Positions 30,867 to 41,209 are shown, counted from the stretch's first letter. The stretch: 64,000 bases of DNA from Vibrio inusitatus (GCA_024346935.1 AP024878.1:1116001-1180000), one strand, 5' to 3'. Notes: generated by a model from the letters alone, not told the origin. Numbers and translations are program-made.

Positions 30867-31898
30867 ATGAAACAAGATAAAAAGTTCACTAGATCGCTCA
30901 TCATATCAGCAGCAGTGCATTTGCTATTGGTCATTGCTTTGATCTGGGGAACTAACTTCAATATGTCAAAACCAGAACCTATGCCAAATATGGTAGAGGC
31001 GGTGGTGATTGACCCCAACGCTATTCAAAAGCAGGCTCAGCAGATTCGCCAAGAGCGTGAGGCTGCTTCAAAAGCAGAGCAAGAGCGTATTCGCAAGTTG
31101 AAAGAGCAAAGTAAGCAACTTGAGAAAAACCGGAAGCTTGAAGAAGAACGTATTCGTCGTTTAGCCCAAGAAAAAGCAGAATCTGAGAAGAAAACACGCG
31201 AAGCTGAAAAGCAGCGCCAGTTGAAAGAGAAGCAACGTAAAGAAGAAGAGCAACGTACTAAAGTTGCTGAAGCTGAGCGCAAGAAAAAAGAACAAGCAAC
31301 GAAGAAAGCAGAAGCAGAGCGTCTAGCTAAGGTCAAAGCTGCTGCAGAAGCAAGCAAGAAAGCTGCGAAAGCAGAGGCGGATAGGGTAGCCAAAGAAAAG
31401 GCCGCTAAAGAAGCCACTGAAAAAGCACGTAAAGCAGAGCAAGAAAAACTGGCTCAAGAGAAGGCGGCTAAAGAGGCTGCAGAGAAAGCCAAGAAAGAGC
31501 AAGCTCGCCTTGCACAACTTGAGCGCGAGCGTAAAGAGCAAGAAGCAGCACTCAGCGATATATTCTCTGGTCTTGAAGCGGAGCAACAAACGAACTCAAC
31601 GGCTCGTAGCCGCGCCATTACCGATGAAGTAACCCGAATGGGCGAAATCTATAAGCAAATGATTCAACGAGAATTATTGCTAGATGACTCCTTTAGAGGA
31701 AAAGAGTGCCGAGTGAATTTGCGATTGCTCAACACAGGCTCTAACTTCATTGTAAGCGACCTAAGAACCCTATCTGGAGATTCAGGGCTCTGTCGCGCTG
31801 CACAAGTAGCCGTATCAAAAGTGGGTAGTTTCCCACTACCTAGCGACAAGGCTGCTATAGATAAATTGAAGAGCATTAACTTAACCGTTGCACCTTAA
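30867..31898 (+). CDS. tolA: Tol-Pal system protein TolA
   Basis: A 343-residue envelope-spanning protein. A membrane anchor lies at residues 10-31 with SxxxH-type residues ([14 protein letters not shown]). A very long Lys/Ala/Glu-rich helical domain runs from about 50 to 230. The globular C-terminal domain (about 255-343) contains [17 protein letters not shown] and binds TolB and Pal. The low-complexity middle explains the long open frames on the opposite strand, which are not genes. Its end overlaps the SD region of tolB. Confidence 0.95.
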   Translation: MKQDKKFTRSLIISAAVHLLLVIALIWGTNFNMSKPEPMPNMVEAVVIDPNAIQKQAQQIRQEREAASKAEQERIRKLKEQSKQLEKNRKLEEERIRRLAQEKAESEKKTREAEKQRQLKEKQRKEEEQRTKVAEAERKKKEQATKKAEAERLAKVKAAAEASKKAAKAEADRVAKEKAAKEATEKARKAEQEKLAQEKAAKEAAEKAKKEQARLAQLERERKEQEAALSDIFSGLEAEQQTNSTARSRAITDEVTRMGEIYKQMIQRELLLDDSFRGKECRVNLRLLNTGSNFIVSDLRTLSGDSGLCRAAQVAVSKVGSFPLPSDKAAIDKLKSINLTVAP

Positions 31899-31911
31899 GA
31901 AGGAAAACCTG

Positions 31912-33261
31912 GTGATTAAACGATTATTTGTAAGTCTATTGATGATATGTAGCATGGGGGTGTCTGTTGCCCATGCTTCACTAGAATTGGTCATTACAGA
32001 AGGCGTCAATTCTGCACGCCCAATCGCGATTGTTCCATTCAAGTGGGAAGGTCCCGGAAAACTGCCGCACGATGTGTCAGCGGTCATTGCCTCTGATCTA
32101 CAGCGTAGTGGCAAGTTCAGTCCAGTAGCAACCAATCAAATGCCACAGACGCCTTATCAAGATAAGGACGTTGATTACTCAGCATGGACCTCAATGGGCG
32201 TAGATGCGCTCCTGACCGGTACGATTACTGATGCGGGTGATGGCAAATACAAAGTACAGTACAAGCTCATTGATGTTGTTCGTGGCTCATTGACAGATGG
32301 TCAGGCTAAATCATTGCAAGATGGTACTTTGGTATTGTCTAAAGACCATATTTTGTTCAACAAGCAAGCAACGGTGCCTGGACCACGCTTACGTGAATAC
32401 GCTCACCGTATCTCTGATTTAGTGTATGAGCAATTAACTGGAGATCGCGGTGCGTTCTTGACACGTATTGCTTACGTTGTGGTCAATGATAAAGACAACT
32501 ATCCATATCAGCTACGCATCGCTGACTACGATGGCTATAACGAGCGTTTAGTATTACGCTCCAAACAGCCGCTGATGTCTCCTGCATGGTCTCCTGATGG
32601 AAGACAGCTTGCTTATGTAAGCTTCCAGAATGGCCAAGCTGAAATCTACTTAATGAATATCTACACGGGCAAACGAGAGAAGCTAACCTCGTTCCCTCGT
32701 CACAATGGTGCACCTAGATTCTCTCCTGATGGAAAGTCAATCGCATTGGTATTGTCAAAAACAGGCAGCCTTCAGGTTTACACTATGGACTTGCAATCAC
32801 GTAAGTTGAAACAGATAACTCGTGGTAGATCAAATAATACAGAACCATTTTGGCACCCTAATGGTCAATCTCTTATATTCACCTCTGATAGAGGTGGTAA
32901 GCCTCAGATTTATCAAGTAAATTTAGATAACGGAGCATCGAAGAGATTGACATGGCAGGGTAGCCAAAATTTGGGTGGTCAAATTACGCCTGATGGACGT
33001 TTCATGATTATGGTGAATCAGTCTTCTTCAGGTTTCAATTTGGCAAAACAGGATTTGGAGACCGGGGCCGTTCAAGTGTTGACAAAAACACTACTCGACG
33101 AGTCTCCGAGCATAGCTCCAAATGGAGGAATGGTGATATACAGCTCAATGTATAATAAAAACAATGTGCTATCGATGGTTTCAATTGATGGACGGTTTAA
33201 AGCCAGACTACCAGCAACCAATGGGCGTGTAAGAGCACCCGCCTGGTCACCGTTTTTGTAA
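31912..33261 (+). CDS. tolB: Tol-Pal system beta-propeller protein TolB
   Basis: A 449-residue periplasmic protein. A signal peptide (residues 1-21, ending VAHA) precedes an N-terminal alpha/beta domain and a six-bladed propeller with repeated SPDG-type motifs. It binds Pal and TolA. The start is GTG 31912, preceded by AAGGAAAA; a TTG at 31888 lies inside tolA and is rejected. It is part of the ybgC-tolQRAB-pal-cpoB operon. Confidence 0.96.
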   Translation: MIKRLFVSLLMICSMGVSVAHASLELVITEGVNSARPIAIVPFKWEGPGKLPHDVSAVIASDLQRSGKFSPVATNQMPQTPYQDKDVDYSAWTSMGVDALLTGTITDAGDGKYKVQYKLIDVVRGSLTDGQAKSLQDGTLVLSKDHILFNKQATVPGPRLREYAHRISDLVYEQLTGDRGAFLTRIAYVVVNDKDNYPYQLRIADYDGYNERLVLRSKQPLMSPAWSPDGRQLAYVSFQNGQAEIYLMNIYTGKREKLTSFPRHNGAPRFSPDGKSIALVLSKTGSLQVYTMDLQSRKLKQITRGRSNNTEPFWHPNGQSLIFTSDRGGKPQIYQVNLDNGASKRLTWQGSQNLGGQITPDGRFMIMVNQSSSGFNLAKQDLETGAVQVLTKTLLDESPSIAPNGGMVIYSSMYNKNNVLSMVSIDGRFKARLPATNGRVRAPAWSPFL

Positions 33262-33296
33262 CGACGTTACTTTTTATACAATAAGGAAAACTTAAT

Positions 33297-33845
33297 ATGC
33301 AACTTAACAAGGTTTTTAAAGGGCTGCTAATCGCACTACCTGTTCTAGCTGTTACAGCTTGTAGTTCTACTGACGAAGCAACTGACGCTTCTGATGCACA
33401 AACTACTAATCAAGAAGCTCAAGCAAACGCAACTGAAACTACAGACACAACTGTTGTTTCTCCAATGACAGAAGAAGAGAAACTAGCTGAAGAGCGTGAA
33501 ATGGCTGAGAAAGCTTTACGCGAAAACACAACTCTATACTTCCCATACGATAACTCTACTATCAGTTCTGAGTACGAAGAGATGCTATCAGCTCACGCTC
33601 TTTTCCTAAGCGAAAACCCAGACGTTAAAGTAACTATCGAAGGTCACGCTGATGAGCGCGGTACTCCTGAGTACAACATCGCACTAGGCGAGCGTCGTGC
33701 TAACGCAGTTTCTAATTACCTTCAAGCATCTGGCGTTCAAGCTGACCAACTTTCTATCGTAAGCTACGGTGAAGAGAAGCCTCTAGAGCTTGGTCAATCT
33801 GAAGAAGCGTACGCGAAAAACCGTCGTGCGGTTCTAGTTTACTAA
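33297..33845 (+). CDS. pal: peptidoglycan-associated lipoprotein Pal
   Basis: A 182-residue outer-membrane lipoprotein. The lipobox is VTAC with the lipidated Cys22. A Thr/Ala/Glu-rich linker leads to an OmpA-C domain (about 75-182) with [20 protein letters not shown] and [11 protein letters not shown], which bind diaminopimelate in peptidoglycan. It tethers the outer membrane to the wall and moves to the division site with TolB/TolA. Confidence 0.97.
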   Translation: MQLNKVFKGLLIALPVLAVTACSSTDEATDASDAQTTNQEAQANATETTDTTVVSPMTEEEKLAEEREMAEKALRENTTLYFPYDNSTISSEYEEMLSAHALFLSENPDVKVTIEGHADERGTPEYNIALGERRANAVSNYLQASGVQADQLSIVSYGEEKPLELGQSEEAYAKNRRAVLVY

Positions 33846-33860
33846 TCTTAGGAAGTAAAC

Positions 33861-34640
33861 ATGATCAGTAACTACAAGCGAGCAGTTGCGCTTACGTTAC
33901 TAGCAAGTGCGGCGAGTGTTTCATTCGCCGCACCGGCTCCCGTTTCTGATCTCAACTCAAACAGTGCTTCGACATCTAAGTCGTCCTCAAGCGCTAAAGA
34001 ATCCGAGACAGAGCGCTTGGAGCGTCTGCTACGAAACAGCAACCGAGTACAAGCCAATTTGCAACAACAAGTCGATGAAATGTCTCTTGATGTCAGTGAG
34101 TTGCGTGGCGAATTAGAACGTAACAACCACGAAATGCGTCAGCTTATCGATAGGCAACGAGAGTTGTTTATTGAATTAGACAAAGTTCGTTCTGAAGTTG
34201 CCAAAGCCAAACAAGCCCCAGCACAACCTGCCGAGTCAGCCCCAGCCGGTAAATATTCTTCAAACCAAGACGAGCAAAAAGCGTATCAAAGCGCGGTTGA
34301 TCTGATCTTGAAGAATAAGGACTACGACGCAGCCACAGTTGCCTTGGAGCAGTTTAAGAAAGATTTCCCTGAATCAGTGTATTCGCCTAACGCGAATTAC
34401 TGGTTAGGACAGCTCTACTTTTCGAAGAAGAAAGACGTAGATTCAGCAAAAGCATTTGCTGCAGTCGTTGCCTATAAAGACTCTAACAAGCGTGCAGATG
34501 CATTAGTTAAGTTAGGGGATATTGCTACTAGAAATAACAGCACTAGCGCAGCGAAGAAGTACTACCAGCAAGCGGTGGATGAGTACCCGAATACCTCTTC
34601 TGCTAATTCAGCTAAGAAAAAGCTGTCTAACTTGAAGTAG
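33861..34640 (+). CDS. cpoB: cell division coordinator CpoB (YbgF)
   Basis: A 259-residue periplasmic protein with a signal peptide at residues 1-23, a Ser-rich linker, a coiled coil that forms trimers (about 48-110), and C-terminal TPR repeats (about 140-259, including SVYSPNANYWLGQLYF). In E. coli CpoB links Tol activity to PBP1B during septal wall growth. It is the last gene of the Tol-Pal operon and is followed by a strong terminator. Confidence 0.94.
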   Translation: MISNYKRAVALTLLASAASVSFAAPAPVSDLNSNSASTSKSSSSAKESETERLERLLRNSNRVQANLQQQVDEMSLDVSELRGELERNNHEMRQLIDRQRELFIELDKVRSEVAKAKQAPAQPAESAPAGKYSSNQDEQKAYQSAVDLILKNKDYDAATVALEQFKKDFPESVYSPNANYWLGQLYFSKKKDVDSAKAFAAVVAYKDSNKRADALVKLGDIATRNNSTSAAKKYYQQAVDEYPNTSSANSAKKKLSNLK

Positions 34641-34658
34641 CATCAATTCATAATCTCT

Positions 34659-34687
34659 AAGCTCAGCATTTATTTGCTGAGCTTTTT
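34659..34687 (+). terminator. terminator of the tol-pal operon
   Basis: Stem AAGCTCAGCA / TGCTGAGCTT with a six-base loop and a T run. Confidence 0.92.
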
Positions 34688-34756
34688 TGCTTTTGGCAAG
34701 CGCACTCAAAGCAGTGTACAATGCCCGAAGTTAAAGGAAGTTGCCCGAGCATTGCA

Positions 34757-35818
34757 ATGAGCCAAATATTAGAAACAGCACCAACAATTTACCCATTTCC
34801 TCCTAAGCCCGTACCTCTGAGTGAAGATCAGAAACAGGCTTACAAGGAGACCATCAAGACCCTTCTTCAAAAGAAAGATGCGGTATTGATCGCCCATTAC
34901 TACACCGATCCAGAGATCCAAGCGCTAGCCGAAGAAACCGGTGGCTTTGTTGGAGATTCTCTAGAGATGGCCAAGTTTGGTAACCGCCATTCTGCGAAGA
35001 CGTTGATCATTGCGGGTGTACGCTTTATGGGGGAATCTGCGAAGATTCTGACCCCAGAGAAAACCATCTTGATGCCAACCCTAGAAGCAGAGTGTTCTCT
35101 AGACTTGGGTTGTCCAGAAGATGCGTTTTCCAAATTTTGCGATGAACATCCAGATCACACAGTCGTTGTCTATGCGAATACCTCTGCGGCTGTTAAAGCG
35201 CGCGCGGATTGGGTGGTAACATCAAGCATCGCACTAGAGATCGTTGAGCATTTAGACGCTGAAGGTACGCCGATTATCTGGGGCCCAGATCGTCACCTTG
35301 GTTCCTACATTGCTAACCAAACAGGCGCTGACATGCTGCTGTGGAATGGCGAATGTGTCGTACACGATGAGTTCTCAGCAAAAGCATTAAGGGACATGAA
35401 AGCGGTCTATTCAGACGCAGCTGTTCTTGTGCACCCTGAGTCTCCGGCTAGTGTTGTTGAGCTAGCCGATGCCGTTGGCTCTACTAGCCAGTTGATTAAA
35501 GCGGCAAAAGCGCTTCCTAACAAGCAACTGATTGTAGCGACCGATAAAGGCATCTTCTTTAAGATGCAACAATTGGTACCAGAGAAAGAGCTTATTGAAG
35601 CACCAACAGCAGGTGCAGGCGCAACATGTCGCAGCTGTGCACATTGTCCTTGGATGGCAATGAATGGTCTTAAAGCGATTGAATCAGCATTGAAAGAGGG
35701 TGGAGCAGAGCACGAAATCTTCGTTGATGAGGCTGTGCGTGTGAAGTCACTTATTCCACTAAATCGCATGTTGGATTTCGCAGAGCAGTTAAACATTAAG
35801 GTTAAAGGCAACGCCTAA
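34757..35818 (+). CDS. nadA: quinolinate synthase NadA
   Basis: A 353-residue [4Fe-4S] enzyme that condenses iminoaspartate with dihydroxyacetone phosphate to quinolinate in NAD synthesis. The conserved [17 protein letters not shown], the cysteine-bearing [10 protein letters not shown] and the ending [16 protein letters not shown] are visible. The ATG at 34757 gives the family-typical start before IYPFPPKP; an ATG at 34721 would add 12 residues and is less likely. It stands alone between two terminators. Confidence 0.95.
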   Translation: MSQILETAPTIYPFPPKPVPLSEDQKQAYKETIKTLLQKKDAVLIAHYYTDPEIQALAEETGGFVGDSLEMAKFGNRHSAKTLIIAGVRFMGESAKILTPEKTILMPTLEAECSLDLGCPEDAFSKFCDEHPDHTVVVYANTSAAVKARADWVVTSSIALEIVEHLDAEGTPIIWGPDRHLGSYIANQTGADMLLWNGECVVHDEFSAKALRDMKAVYSDAAVLVHPESPASVVELADAVGSTSQLIKAAKALPNKQLIVATDKGIFFKMQQLVPEKELIEAPTAGAGATCRSCAHCPWMAMNGLKAIESALKEGGAEHEIFVDEAVRVKSLIPLNRMLDFAEQLNIKVKGNA

Positions 35819-35836
35819 CCAAAATGTGACGCTCAC

Positions 35837-35866
35837 AAAAAACCTCGGCAAATGCCGAGGTTTTTT
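35837..35866. terminator. bidirectional terminator after nadA
   Basis: AAAAAACCTCGGCA, two bases, TGCCGAGGTTTTTT: a perfect 14-bp inverted repeat with A and T runs on both sides. It can serve nadA and, in the other direction, the UPF0149-like gene. Confidence 0.92.
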
Positions 35867-35870
35867 ATTT

Positions 35871-35907
35871 CTGATAGCTGATAGCTGATAGCTTGCAGCT
35901 GACAGCT
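35871..35907. repeat. heptamer repeat (AGCTGAT)n
   Basis: About five units of the 7-base word AGCTGAT, with TTGC variants, right after the nadA terminator. The same word recurs at 23.87 and 50.26 kb. Confidence 0.75.
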
Positions 35908-35912
35908 TTTTT

Positions 35913-36482
35913 TTACTGCGCTTCCGCCAAACTCGCCCCACGCTGTGTTAATCCACACAACATTGCAGGCATGGCATTAAAGATCTCAGCAAATTGGTCA
36001 AGACCATTCATACCTTCTTCAGAAAGCGTCGTAAGTGAGGTTTCTGGGTCATAAAGCATGCTAATTGATAGTAATACTCCGCCCAGTAGAGCGTTATCTT
36101 GACTATCTTGAGGCATAAGCGTCTGCCAATCATCCTGAGCCAGTTGCCAACCTTGTAGTAAGCCTTCACAGAACTCTTTAGTTGCTTCTGTCACTATTTC
36201 TTGGTCACTCAGGTCACATTCAATTGGCCACTGCCAAGTGCCTTCAAACAGCGCAGGACGCGCCGCATTCCAAGCATTGATAATAGCTTCCAAATAAGAC
36301 TCTAACTGTTCACCATCAGTAAAAGGAGCGCTCTCTTCGCCACCCCATAGGTAGGCAATCCATTCAGCAGGATCAAGCACATTCGGCGCCGCCGCCATTG
36401 CAGTAATAAATCCGAGGGTTTGATGGTAAGGAAGAAGGCGATCTTCGAGCTCAGGCTGAGCAATAATTTGTGCTAAATCCAA
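35913..36482 (-). CDS. UPF0149 (YecA/YgfB) family protein
   Basis: A protein of about 189 residues with the UPF0149 pattern: an N-terminal helix HQTLGFITAMAAAPNVLDPAEWIAYLWGG and a C-terminal helical part WQLAQDDWQTL. E. coli relatives are YecA and YgfB, and their role is poorly known. The open frame extends upstream to 36566. The TTG at 36482 is chosen because TATGGATAG precedes it and it gives a family-like start; this start is uncertain. It is a single gene between nadA and tRNA-Ser. Confidence 0.75.
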   Translation of the reverse strand: MDLAQIIAQPELEDRLLPYHQTLGFITAMAAAPNVLDPAEWIAYLWGGEESAPFTDGEQLESYLEAIINAWNAARPALFEGTWQWPIECDLSDQEIVTEATKEFCEGLLQGWQLAQDDWQTLMPQDSQDNALLGGVLLSISMLYDPETSLTTLSEEGMNGLDQFAEIFNAMPAMLCGLTQRGASLAEAQ

Positions 36483-36699
36483 AATGGCTATCCATAAAAA
36501 AGGTTTTGCATAGTGTAGCAAGCCTTTAAATCCAACTGCACTGCTAAATTGCCCTAAATGCCTCAAATTTCATCGAACTACACAATAATTGTTCAAACAA
36601 TCGCAAACTATAGAAAAAGCCCAGATTTCTACTTGACCAACCGCCGACAAATCATTAAATTAGCGCCTCGTTGACCGACACAGTCAACACTTCAAATAC

Positions 36700-36787
36700 G
36701 GTGAGTTGTCCGAGTGGCTGAAGGAGCACGCCTGGAAAGCGTGTATACGGCAACGTATCGAGAGTTCGAATCTCTCACTCACCGCCA
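36700..36787 (+). tRNA. tRNA-Ser (GGA anticodon)
   Basis: An 88-base class II tRNA with an encoded CCA end. The acceptor GGTGAGT pairs with ACTCACC. The anticodon loop CCTGGAAAG gives GGA, reading UCC/UCU serine codons. The long variable arm TACGGCAACGTA and the T-loop GTTCGAAT are clear. Confidence 0.96.
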
Positions 36788-36794
36788 CATTCAT

Positions 36795-36824
36795 AAAAAA
36801 AGACGTCTTAGGACGTCTTTTTTT
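36795..36824 (+). terminator. terminator of tRNA-Ser
   Basis: Inverted repeat AAAAAAAGACGTC / GACGTCTTTTTTT eight bases after the tRNA. Confidence 0.92.
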
Positions 36825-36908
36825 ATGCCTGAGATATAACAAAAACCATTATTTACAACGGACATCCACCTTTAGATGTCCATTGCTATCCAATGGTTTT
36901 TTGTATGC

Positions 36909-37499
36909 CTACTCAAGATTCAAGGCTTTTACTTGCATCTCTAACTCAAATAAATGATTAGCGGCATCCACATGTTGCGGATACTCACTGAAATTCTGCT
37001 GATACTCAGGAGTCATTTTGCAAATTTCTTCGGCGCGCATTAACTTCCAGTAAACTGGAGTGGTTCGTAGCATTGCCAGTAGAGGTTTAAATACCTCTTT
37101 TTCATAGGCTAAGAATAGATATTCTAATACCTCTTCGCGCTCACCTTCATTTTGAATGACAGTTTTTAAAGCAGTAGTTGCTTTGAGGTAGTTATTATTC
37201 GCCTGCAATGCGCTCATTGCAGGGATGTTTTCTTTAGCCATTTCGTTCAACTCAGCATTAACAGTTTCTAGCCAAGCTTGCTGGGTGAGTTCACTACTTT
37301 GCAGATTATCGAATTGAAGGCGAATCTTCTTTTCTAGTTTTACTTGCGAGCTCATCAACACCTTACGTACTTTTTGAAAAGGCAGTTGATAGGCCTTGCA
37401 CAGTTCAATGATCAAGTTATGAAAACCATTTTCTGGGAAATGCATATTCGCTTTAAATGTGGCAATGGCTTGTTCTTGTTGAGGGGTTAGCTCACTCAT
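36909..37499 (-). CDS. hypothetical helical protein
   Basis: A 196-residue soluble protein with no signal peptide and no membrane segment. It is predicted mostly helical, with charged heptad-like stretches (for example VKLEKKIRLQFDNLQ and LNEMAKENIPAMSALQ). I do not recognise a family or catalytic motif. Codon use looks like that of its neighbours, so recent transfer is not suggested. It is read toward tRNA-Ser and may be a single gene. Confidence 0.75.
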   Translation of the reverse strand: MSELTPQQEQAIATFKANMHFPENGFHNLIIELCKAYQLPFQKVRKVLMSSQVKLEKKIRLQFDNLQSSELTQQAWLETVNAELNEMAKENIPAMSALQANNNYLKATTALKTVIQNEGEREEVLEYLFLAYEKEVFKPLLAMLRTTPVYWKLMRAEEICKMTPEYQQNFSEYPQHVDAANHLFELEMQVKALNLE

Positions 37500-37577
37500 T
37501 TTCTGTTGATCCTTTACTGTGATGCGGTGTTGTTTTATGGCTTGATTAAGCAGGCAATTAAAATGTGTGGTGAAAGT

Positions 37578-37928
37578 TTACAGCCCAAAACCTACCTTGG
37601 GTAACATACGCACTGATCGAACACCATAAGGCGTTAGGTCAGGTTTTGGCTGTCCAGTATAGTTACCTAAACAAATGTAACCTTTCGATAAGTATCGGTA
37701 TAGGAAATCACCACCTAGTAATTTTCCTGTCTTTTCATCGGCAAAAGGCAGAGCAATTCGTTCTACTAGTAAGTCTGATGCCTTCTTAAATGCAGGGTAA
37801 ACCGAAGAGTTTACCGAGTAAGCATCGAGATTTTTTAACAGGGCTTTGTCTGACATTGACGCTTTTTTGCGAATAAAAAGCATGATGAGACGTTTTTGCT
37901 GCTCTGAAGAAACAATGAGCATTTCCAT
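37578..37928 (-). CDS. hypothetical protein
   Basis: A 116-residue protein with a basic N-terminal half and a Gly/Tyr-rich C-terminus (GGDFLYRYLSKGYICLGNYTGQPKP). I do not recognise it. AAGGA lies nine bases before the ATG, a good ribosome binding site. It is 78 bases upstream of the helical protein gene on the same strand, so the two may be cotranscribed. Confidence 0.7.
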   Translation of the reverse strand: MEMLIVSSEQQKRLIMLFIRKKASMSDKALLKNLDAYSVNSSVYPAFKKASDLLVERIALPFADEKTGKLLGGDFLYRYLSKGYICLGNYTGQPKPDLTPYGVRSVRMLPKVGFGL

Positions 37929-38108
37929 AATAGGTATTCCTTTGAAAGAAGCCCAGTATATAAGAGTGGCACGACTAACACTATGCGTTTTGTGCTCTCT
38001 ATCGGCGTAAACCTCAATTGGATTGATGGTGTAAATAAACGTCGTTGATTCTTCTTGTCACTGTGATTGATTAGTCTAAATGTAATGTCAGGTCATGAGG
38101 AGCACGCC

Positions 38109-38195
38109 GTGAATACACTTATTAATATTTTCTGCTTTGTGATTATAATTTCAGCCATCTACGCATTTATCACGAGTCGTGATAAAACAAATTAA
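38109..38195 (+). CDS. 28-residue membrane micro-protein
   Basis: A GTG-started frame of 28 codons preceded by a strong ATGAGGAG site six bases upstream. The peptide is one hydrophobic helix (about residues 4-21, INIFCFVIIISAIYAFI) followed by a positively charged tail SRDKTN. This layout is typical of small bacterial inner-membrane proteins. A hairpin TACTTGTT / AACAAGTA (38211-38230) without a long T run follows. Function unknown; the frame is short, so coding status is probable rather than certain. Confidence 0.55.
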   Translation: MNTLINIFCFVIIISAIYAFITSRDKTN

Positions 38196-38427
38196 AGATC
38201 TTTAACGCTTTACTTGTTTGCTAACAAGTAGACGTTACTTCGCTGAAACTGCAGGCTTGATAGAAAAGGTCTAGCCATTGCACCTGATATTCGCTGTTTG
38301 CGACATCCTCAATCAATGGAGCAATACATTCAGTTCATCGTTCTAGTTGATGGCTTTCAACTATATTTACCTCATTCATAAACGTGTAATTTGAGTTCAA
38401 ATTTTGCGTGTTTCATGAGGGAAGTGA

Positions 38428-39318
38428 GTGTTATATCTATCTTTGGTGATGATTGGAATACTTGGATATCTCGCACAAACTACCGGCTTGTGTATGGTGC
38501 GAGGTGTTAAGGAAGCTCGTGCTGGAAGTCCGATGTTTCTCATCGCGATTATTTTTAGTGGGACATTCTCTTGGCTCTCTATTGGCTTTATTTATATCTA
38601 CACTGAGCAGAACTTATTCACGGCTTATTTACCGAGTTGGCATTTCGTGGTCGGCGGTTTTTTATTTGGCTTGGGTGCTGCGTTTAACCAAGGTTGTGGG
38701 GTGTCTACAATCAGTCGCTTAGCTCGCGGACAGTTAGTAATGCTGGCTACGATCATAGGCTGGATTGTCGCTTGGGTTGCTTTCTCGACTTTGATGATCG
38801 ATATCAAACCAAATCGATATGAAATGCCAATAGTGATGCAATTAGGTTTTCTTTTTATAGGCTCAATATTAGTCGGGTTGTTTGTCTTTAAATTGAATAA
38901 AGAGAACCAAACACTATGGCTGTTGATGTTAGCTATTGGTTTCATGGGCGGCTGCATTTTTGTGTTTGAACCACACTGGACACCGAGTGGCTTGCTCAAA
39001 GATGTGAGTTTTTATATATGGAATGACACTGACCATTTTTGGCCAGGCATTGAGCGTTTTATGCTCATTGCGTGCTTGGTGTTAGGGATGCTGATTGCGG
39101 CCATCACAACTCGTTCTTTTCGTCTTGAGATTGCCTGTGTTAAACGATATTTATGGCACTTAGGCTCAGGCTGTTTAATGGGGCTTGGTGCAGTGCTAGC
39201 CGGAGGAGGAAATGACACTCAGCTTTTAGTCGCGCTTCCTGCTCTTTCCCCAGCGGGGACTATTGCCGTGCTTTCGATTATTGTGGGGATTTTTGTTGGT
39301 GGCTTGGTTAAACGTTAG
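38428..39318 (+). CDS. YeeE/YedE (TsuA-like) sulfur-compound transporter
   Basis: A 296-residue membrane protein with about nine helices of the YeeE/YedE family, whose characterised members import thiosulfate. Cys22 and Cys90 lie in conserved spots (the latter in GAAFNQGCGVST), and the second half repeats the fold with GSGCLMGLGAVLAGGGND. It starts with GTG and has an AGGGA site five bases upstream. A rhodanese gene lies 2 kb downstream, but there is no operon link. Confidence 0.85.
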   Translation: MLYLSLVMIGILGYLAQTTGLCMVRGVKEARAGSPMFLIAIIFSGTFSWLSIGFIYIYTEQNLFTAYLPSWHFVVGGFLFGLGAAFNQGCGVSTISRLARGQLVMLATIIGWIVAWVAFSTLMIDIKPNRYEMPIVMQLGFLFIGSILVGLFVFKLNKENQTLWLLMLAIGFMGGCIFVFEPHWTPSGLLKDVSFYIWNDTDHFWPGIERFMLIACLVLGMLIAAITTRSFRLEIACVKRYLWHLGSGCLMGLGAVLAGGGNDTQLLVALPALSPAGTIAVLSIIVGIFVGGLVKR

Positions 39319-39427
39319 CCTGTTGCTGTCGATAAAATAATGATTTTCGTGAGGTTTACATTACACTGGTAGCTTAACGTTGTATTGCATATACCATCGC
39401 ATTCACTGCCTAGGAACAGATTAATTT

Positions 39428-40642
39428 ATGTCAGAAGTATTAGTACCACCGCTCGTCTCCTTCACCATCGCCATTGCACTGCTCTTTATTGGTAAAGCCA
39501 TTATTGAACGCTCAGATGTATTGAAAAAATATTCCCTACCTGAACCTGTTATTGGTGGTTTTGTTTGTGCAGCAACAGTTGCAGTTCTTTATTATGTCTT
39601 TAAAACTAAAATAACCTTTAGCCTCGAAGTCCGAGATTTTTTACTGCTGTACTTCTTTGCAGGGATCGGTCTTCAAGCTGACCTTAAGACATTGATAAAA
39701 GGTGGTCGTCCATTATTTATCTTGTTGGTGCTTGCTGGCACCTTTATCGTATTGCAAAACGTCGTTGGTATGTCTGTGGCCAGTGCTTTTGGCTTAGATC
39801 CTAAGGCCGGTCTACTATCTGGCTCGGTCAGTCTGATTGGTGGTGTAGGGACTACGTTAGCCTGGGCACCAACGTTTGCTCAAGAGTATGGCATAAGTAA
39901 TGCGATGGAGTTGGGAGTTGCATCTAACACAGTAGGCTTGATTGCTGCCTGTGTAATTGGTGGTCCTATCGCTAATTATCTGTTAAATAAGCATAAAGTG
40001 GCGCCGTCTGAACAAGAAGATGTGGCCGTTGGTGCTTATAAAGATCATGAAACTACGATTGAATTGAGCCACTTTGGTGTGCTGTGGGCGTGGCTAGTGT
40101 TAAATGTCACTCTAATGCTTGGCTACAGTATTGGCGAGTCTATTGAGGCGGCAGGTATAAAGCTTCCTTTATTCGTGAGTTGTCTAATTGCGGGTATTTT
40201 GATTGGTAATATTGGCCGAGCTTTATTCCAGAAACGCCAAACAAAAGCAAAAATAGAACAAGGTCGTAAGGGACTCGCGATGATCTCTGACATTTGTCTT
40301 GGCATGTTCTTAACTATGGCACTGATGGGGCTTCATATTTGGGATTTAGACGGAATGTTTGGTTATATCTCTGTCATCATGTCAGCTCAAATCCTGCTTT
40401 CTCTAGTGTTCACTGTCTTAGTGGTTTACTACTTGATGGGCAGAAACTACGACTCAGTAGTTATTTGTTCAGGCTTTGGAGGGATAACTTTAGGTTCTAC
40501 CGCGACGGCGATTGTAAATATGACCGCAGTAACGAGTCGTTACGGTGCAAGTCCGCAAGCCTTTATTGTCGTGCCATTGGTGTGTGGTTTCTTTATCGAT
40601 ATTGTTAATGCGATAGTGATCAGCTTCTTCGTTGGTTTATAA
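39428..40642 (+). CDS. gltS: sodium/glutamate symporter GltS
   Basis: A 404-residue inner-membrane carrier (E. coli 401) with about ten helices in two inverted repeats. Typical segments are SLPEPVIGGFVCA, GSVSLIGGVGTTLAWAPTF and GFGGITLGSTATAIVNM, which hold the reentrant-loop GGxGT and GGxxxGxT patterns. It imports glutamate with Na+. It is monocistronic and a hairpin terminator follows. Confidence 0.94.
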   Translation: MSEVLVPPLVSFTIAIALLFIGKAIIERSDVLKKYSLPEPVIGGFVCAATVAVLYYVFKTKITFSLEVRDFLLLYFFAGIGLQADLKTLIKGGRPLFILLVLAGTFIVLQNVVGMSVASAFGLDPKAGLLSGSVSLIGGVGTTLAWAPTFAQEYGISNAMELGVASNTVGLIAACVIGGPIANYLLNKHKVAPSEQEDVAVGAYKDHETTIELSHFGVLWAWLVLNVTLMLGYSIGESIEAAGIKLPLFVSCLIAGILIGNIGRALFQKRQTKAKIEQGRKGLAMISDICLGMFLTMALMGLHIWDLDGMFGYISVIMSAQILLSLVFTVLVVYYLMGRNYDSVVICSGFGGITLGSTATAIVNMTAVTSRYGASPQAFIVVPLVCGFFIDIVNAIVISFFVGL

Positions 40643-40645
40643 CCG

Positions 40646-40686
40646 TAACAAGGCAGAGCTGTAATCACAGGTCTGCCTTGTTTGTT
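40646..40686 (+). terminator. terminator of gltS
   Basis: Stem AACAAGGCAGA / TCTGCCTTGTT with a 14-base loop and a T-rich tail. Confidence 0.85.
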
Positions 40687-40915
40687 TTTCTTTGATTGTA
40701 ATGCCCACAGTAAGTACACGATTTTTCGCTCGATTGCTAAGGTAGTTGATTGTGTATTTTACCTTTCCTATTTTATCGTAACGTAAAACTTGCGCTCGGT
40801 TGTGACATCGATATTTTTCGTATCTTGAACCTTCAGTGTGTGAAGTACATCCTTTGATTAGAAACACAGGTGTGTTGTGATTAGGCTTATTATGAGCAAA
40901 AAATAGGAATTAAAT

Positions 40916-41209
40916 ATGCGACTTTTAGCCACAAGAGAAGATGGTTGGAACCTGTATAGAGCTGGAGATCAGTATTTTGAATCTAGTATCCAGCTATCGG
41001 AGCAAGAACAAGCGACCAATGGCGAGGAGCTTTTAACTAATTCGGGCAATTTGAAGCAACTTGCATTCAACTTGGACTCTATCAATGGTTGGTTCAATAC
41101 CTCTAAGACCGCCGACGATCTGCAACGTGTGATTTCAGCACTTGAACCAATGATTATTGAATTGTGGCAAGAGAAAAAGCTTGGTTCATGGGTGATGGAG
41201 ATTTACTAG
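40916..41209 (+). CDS. hypothetical protein
   Basis: A 97-residue soluble acidic protein beginning MRLLATREDGWNLYRAGDQYF and ending in a Trp-containing amphipathic segment (LWQEKKLGSWVMEIY). No known domain is recognised. It has no signal peptide. A GGAAT site precedes the ATG. It stands 72 bases before the rhodanese gene on the same strand and may share its transcript. Confidence 0.7.
   Translation: MRLLATREDGWNLYRAGDQYFESSIQLSEQEQATNGEELLTNSGNLKQLAFNLDSINGWFNTSKTADDLQRVISALEPMIIELWQEKKLGSWVMEIY

Noticed and set aside
31037..31589. Long open frames opposite tolA
   Set aside because: They are mirror frames of the Lys/Ala/Glu-rich codons of TolA and have no ribosome binding site.
36706..36957. 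Plus-strand open frame over tRNA-Ser
   Set aside because: It reads through the tRNA and its terminator; the tRNA fold is complete.
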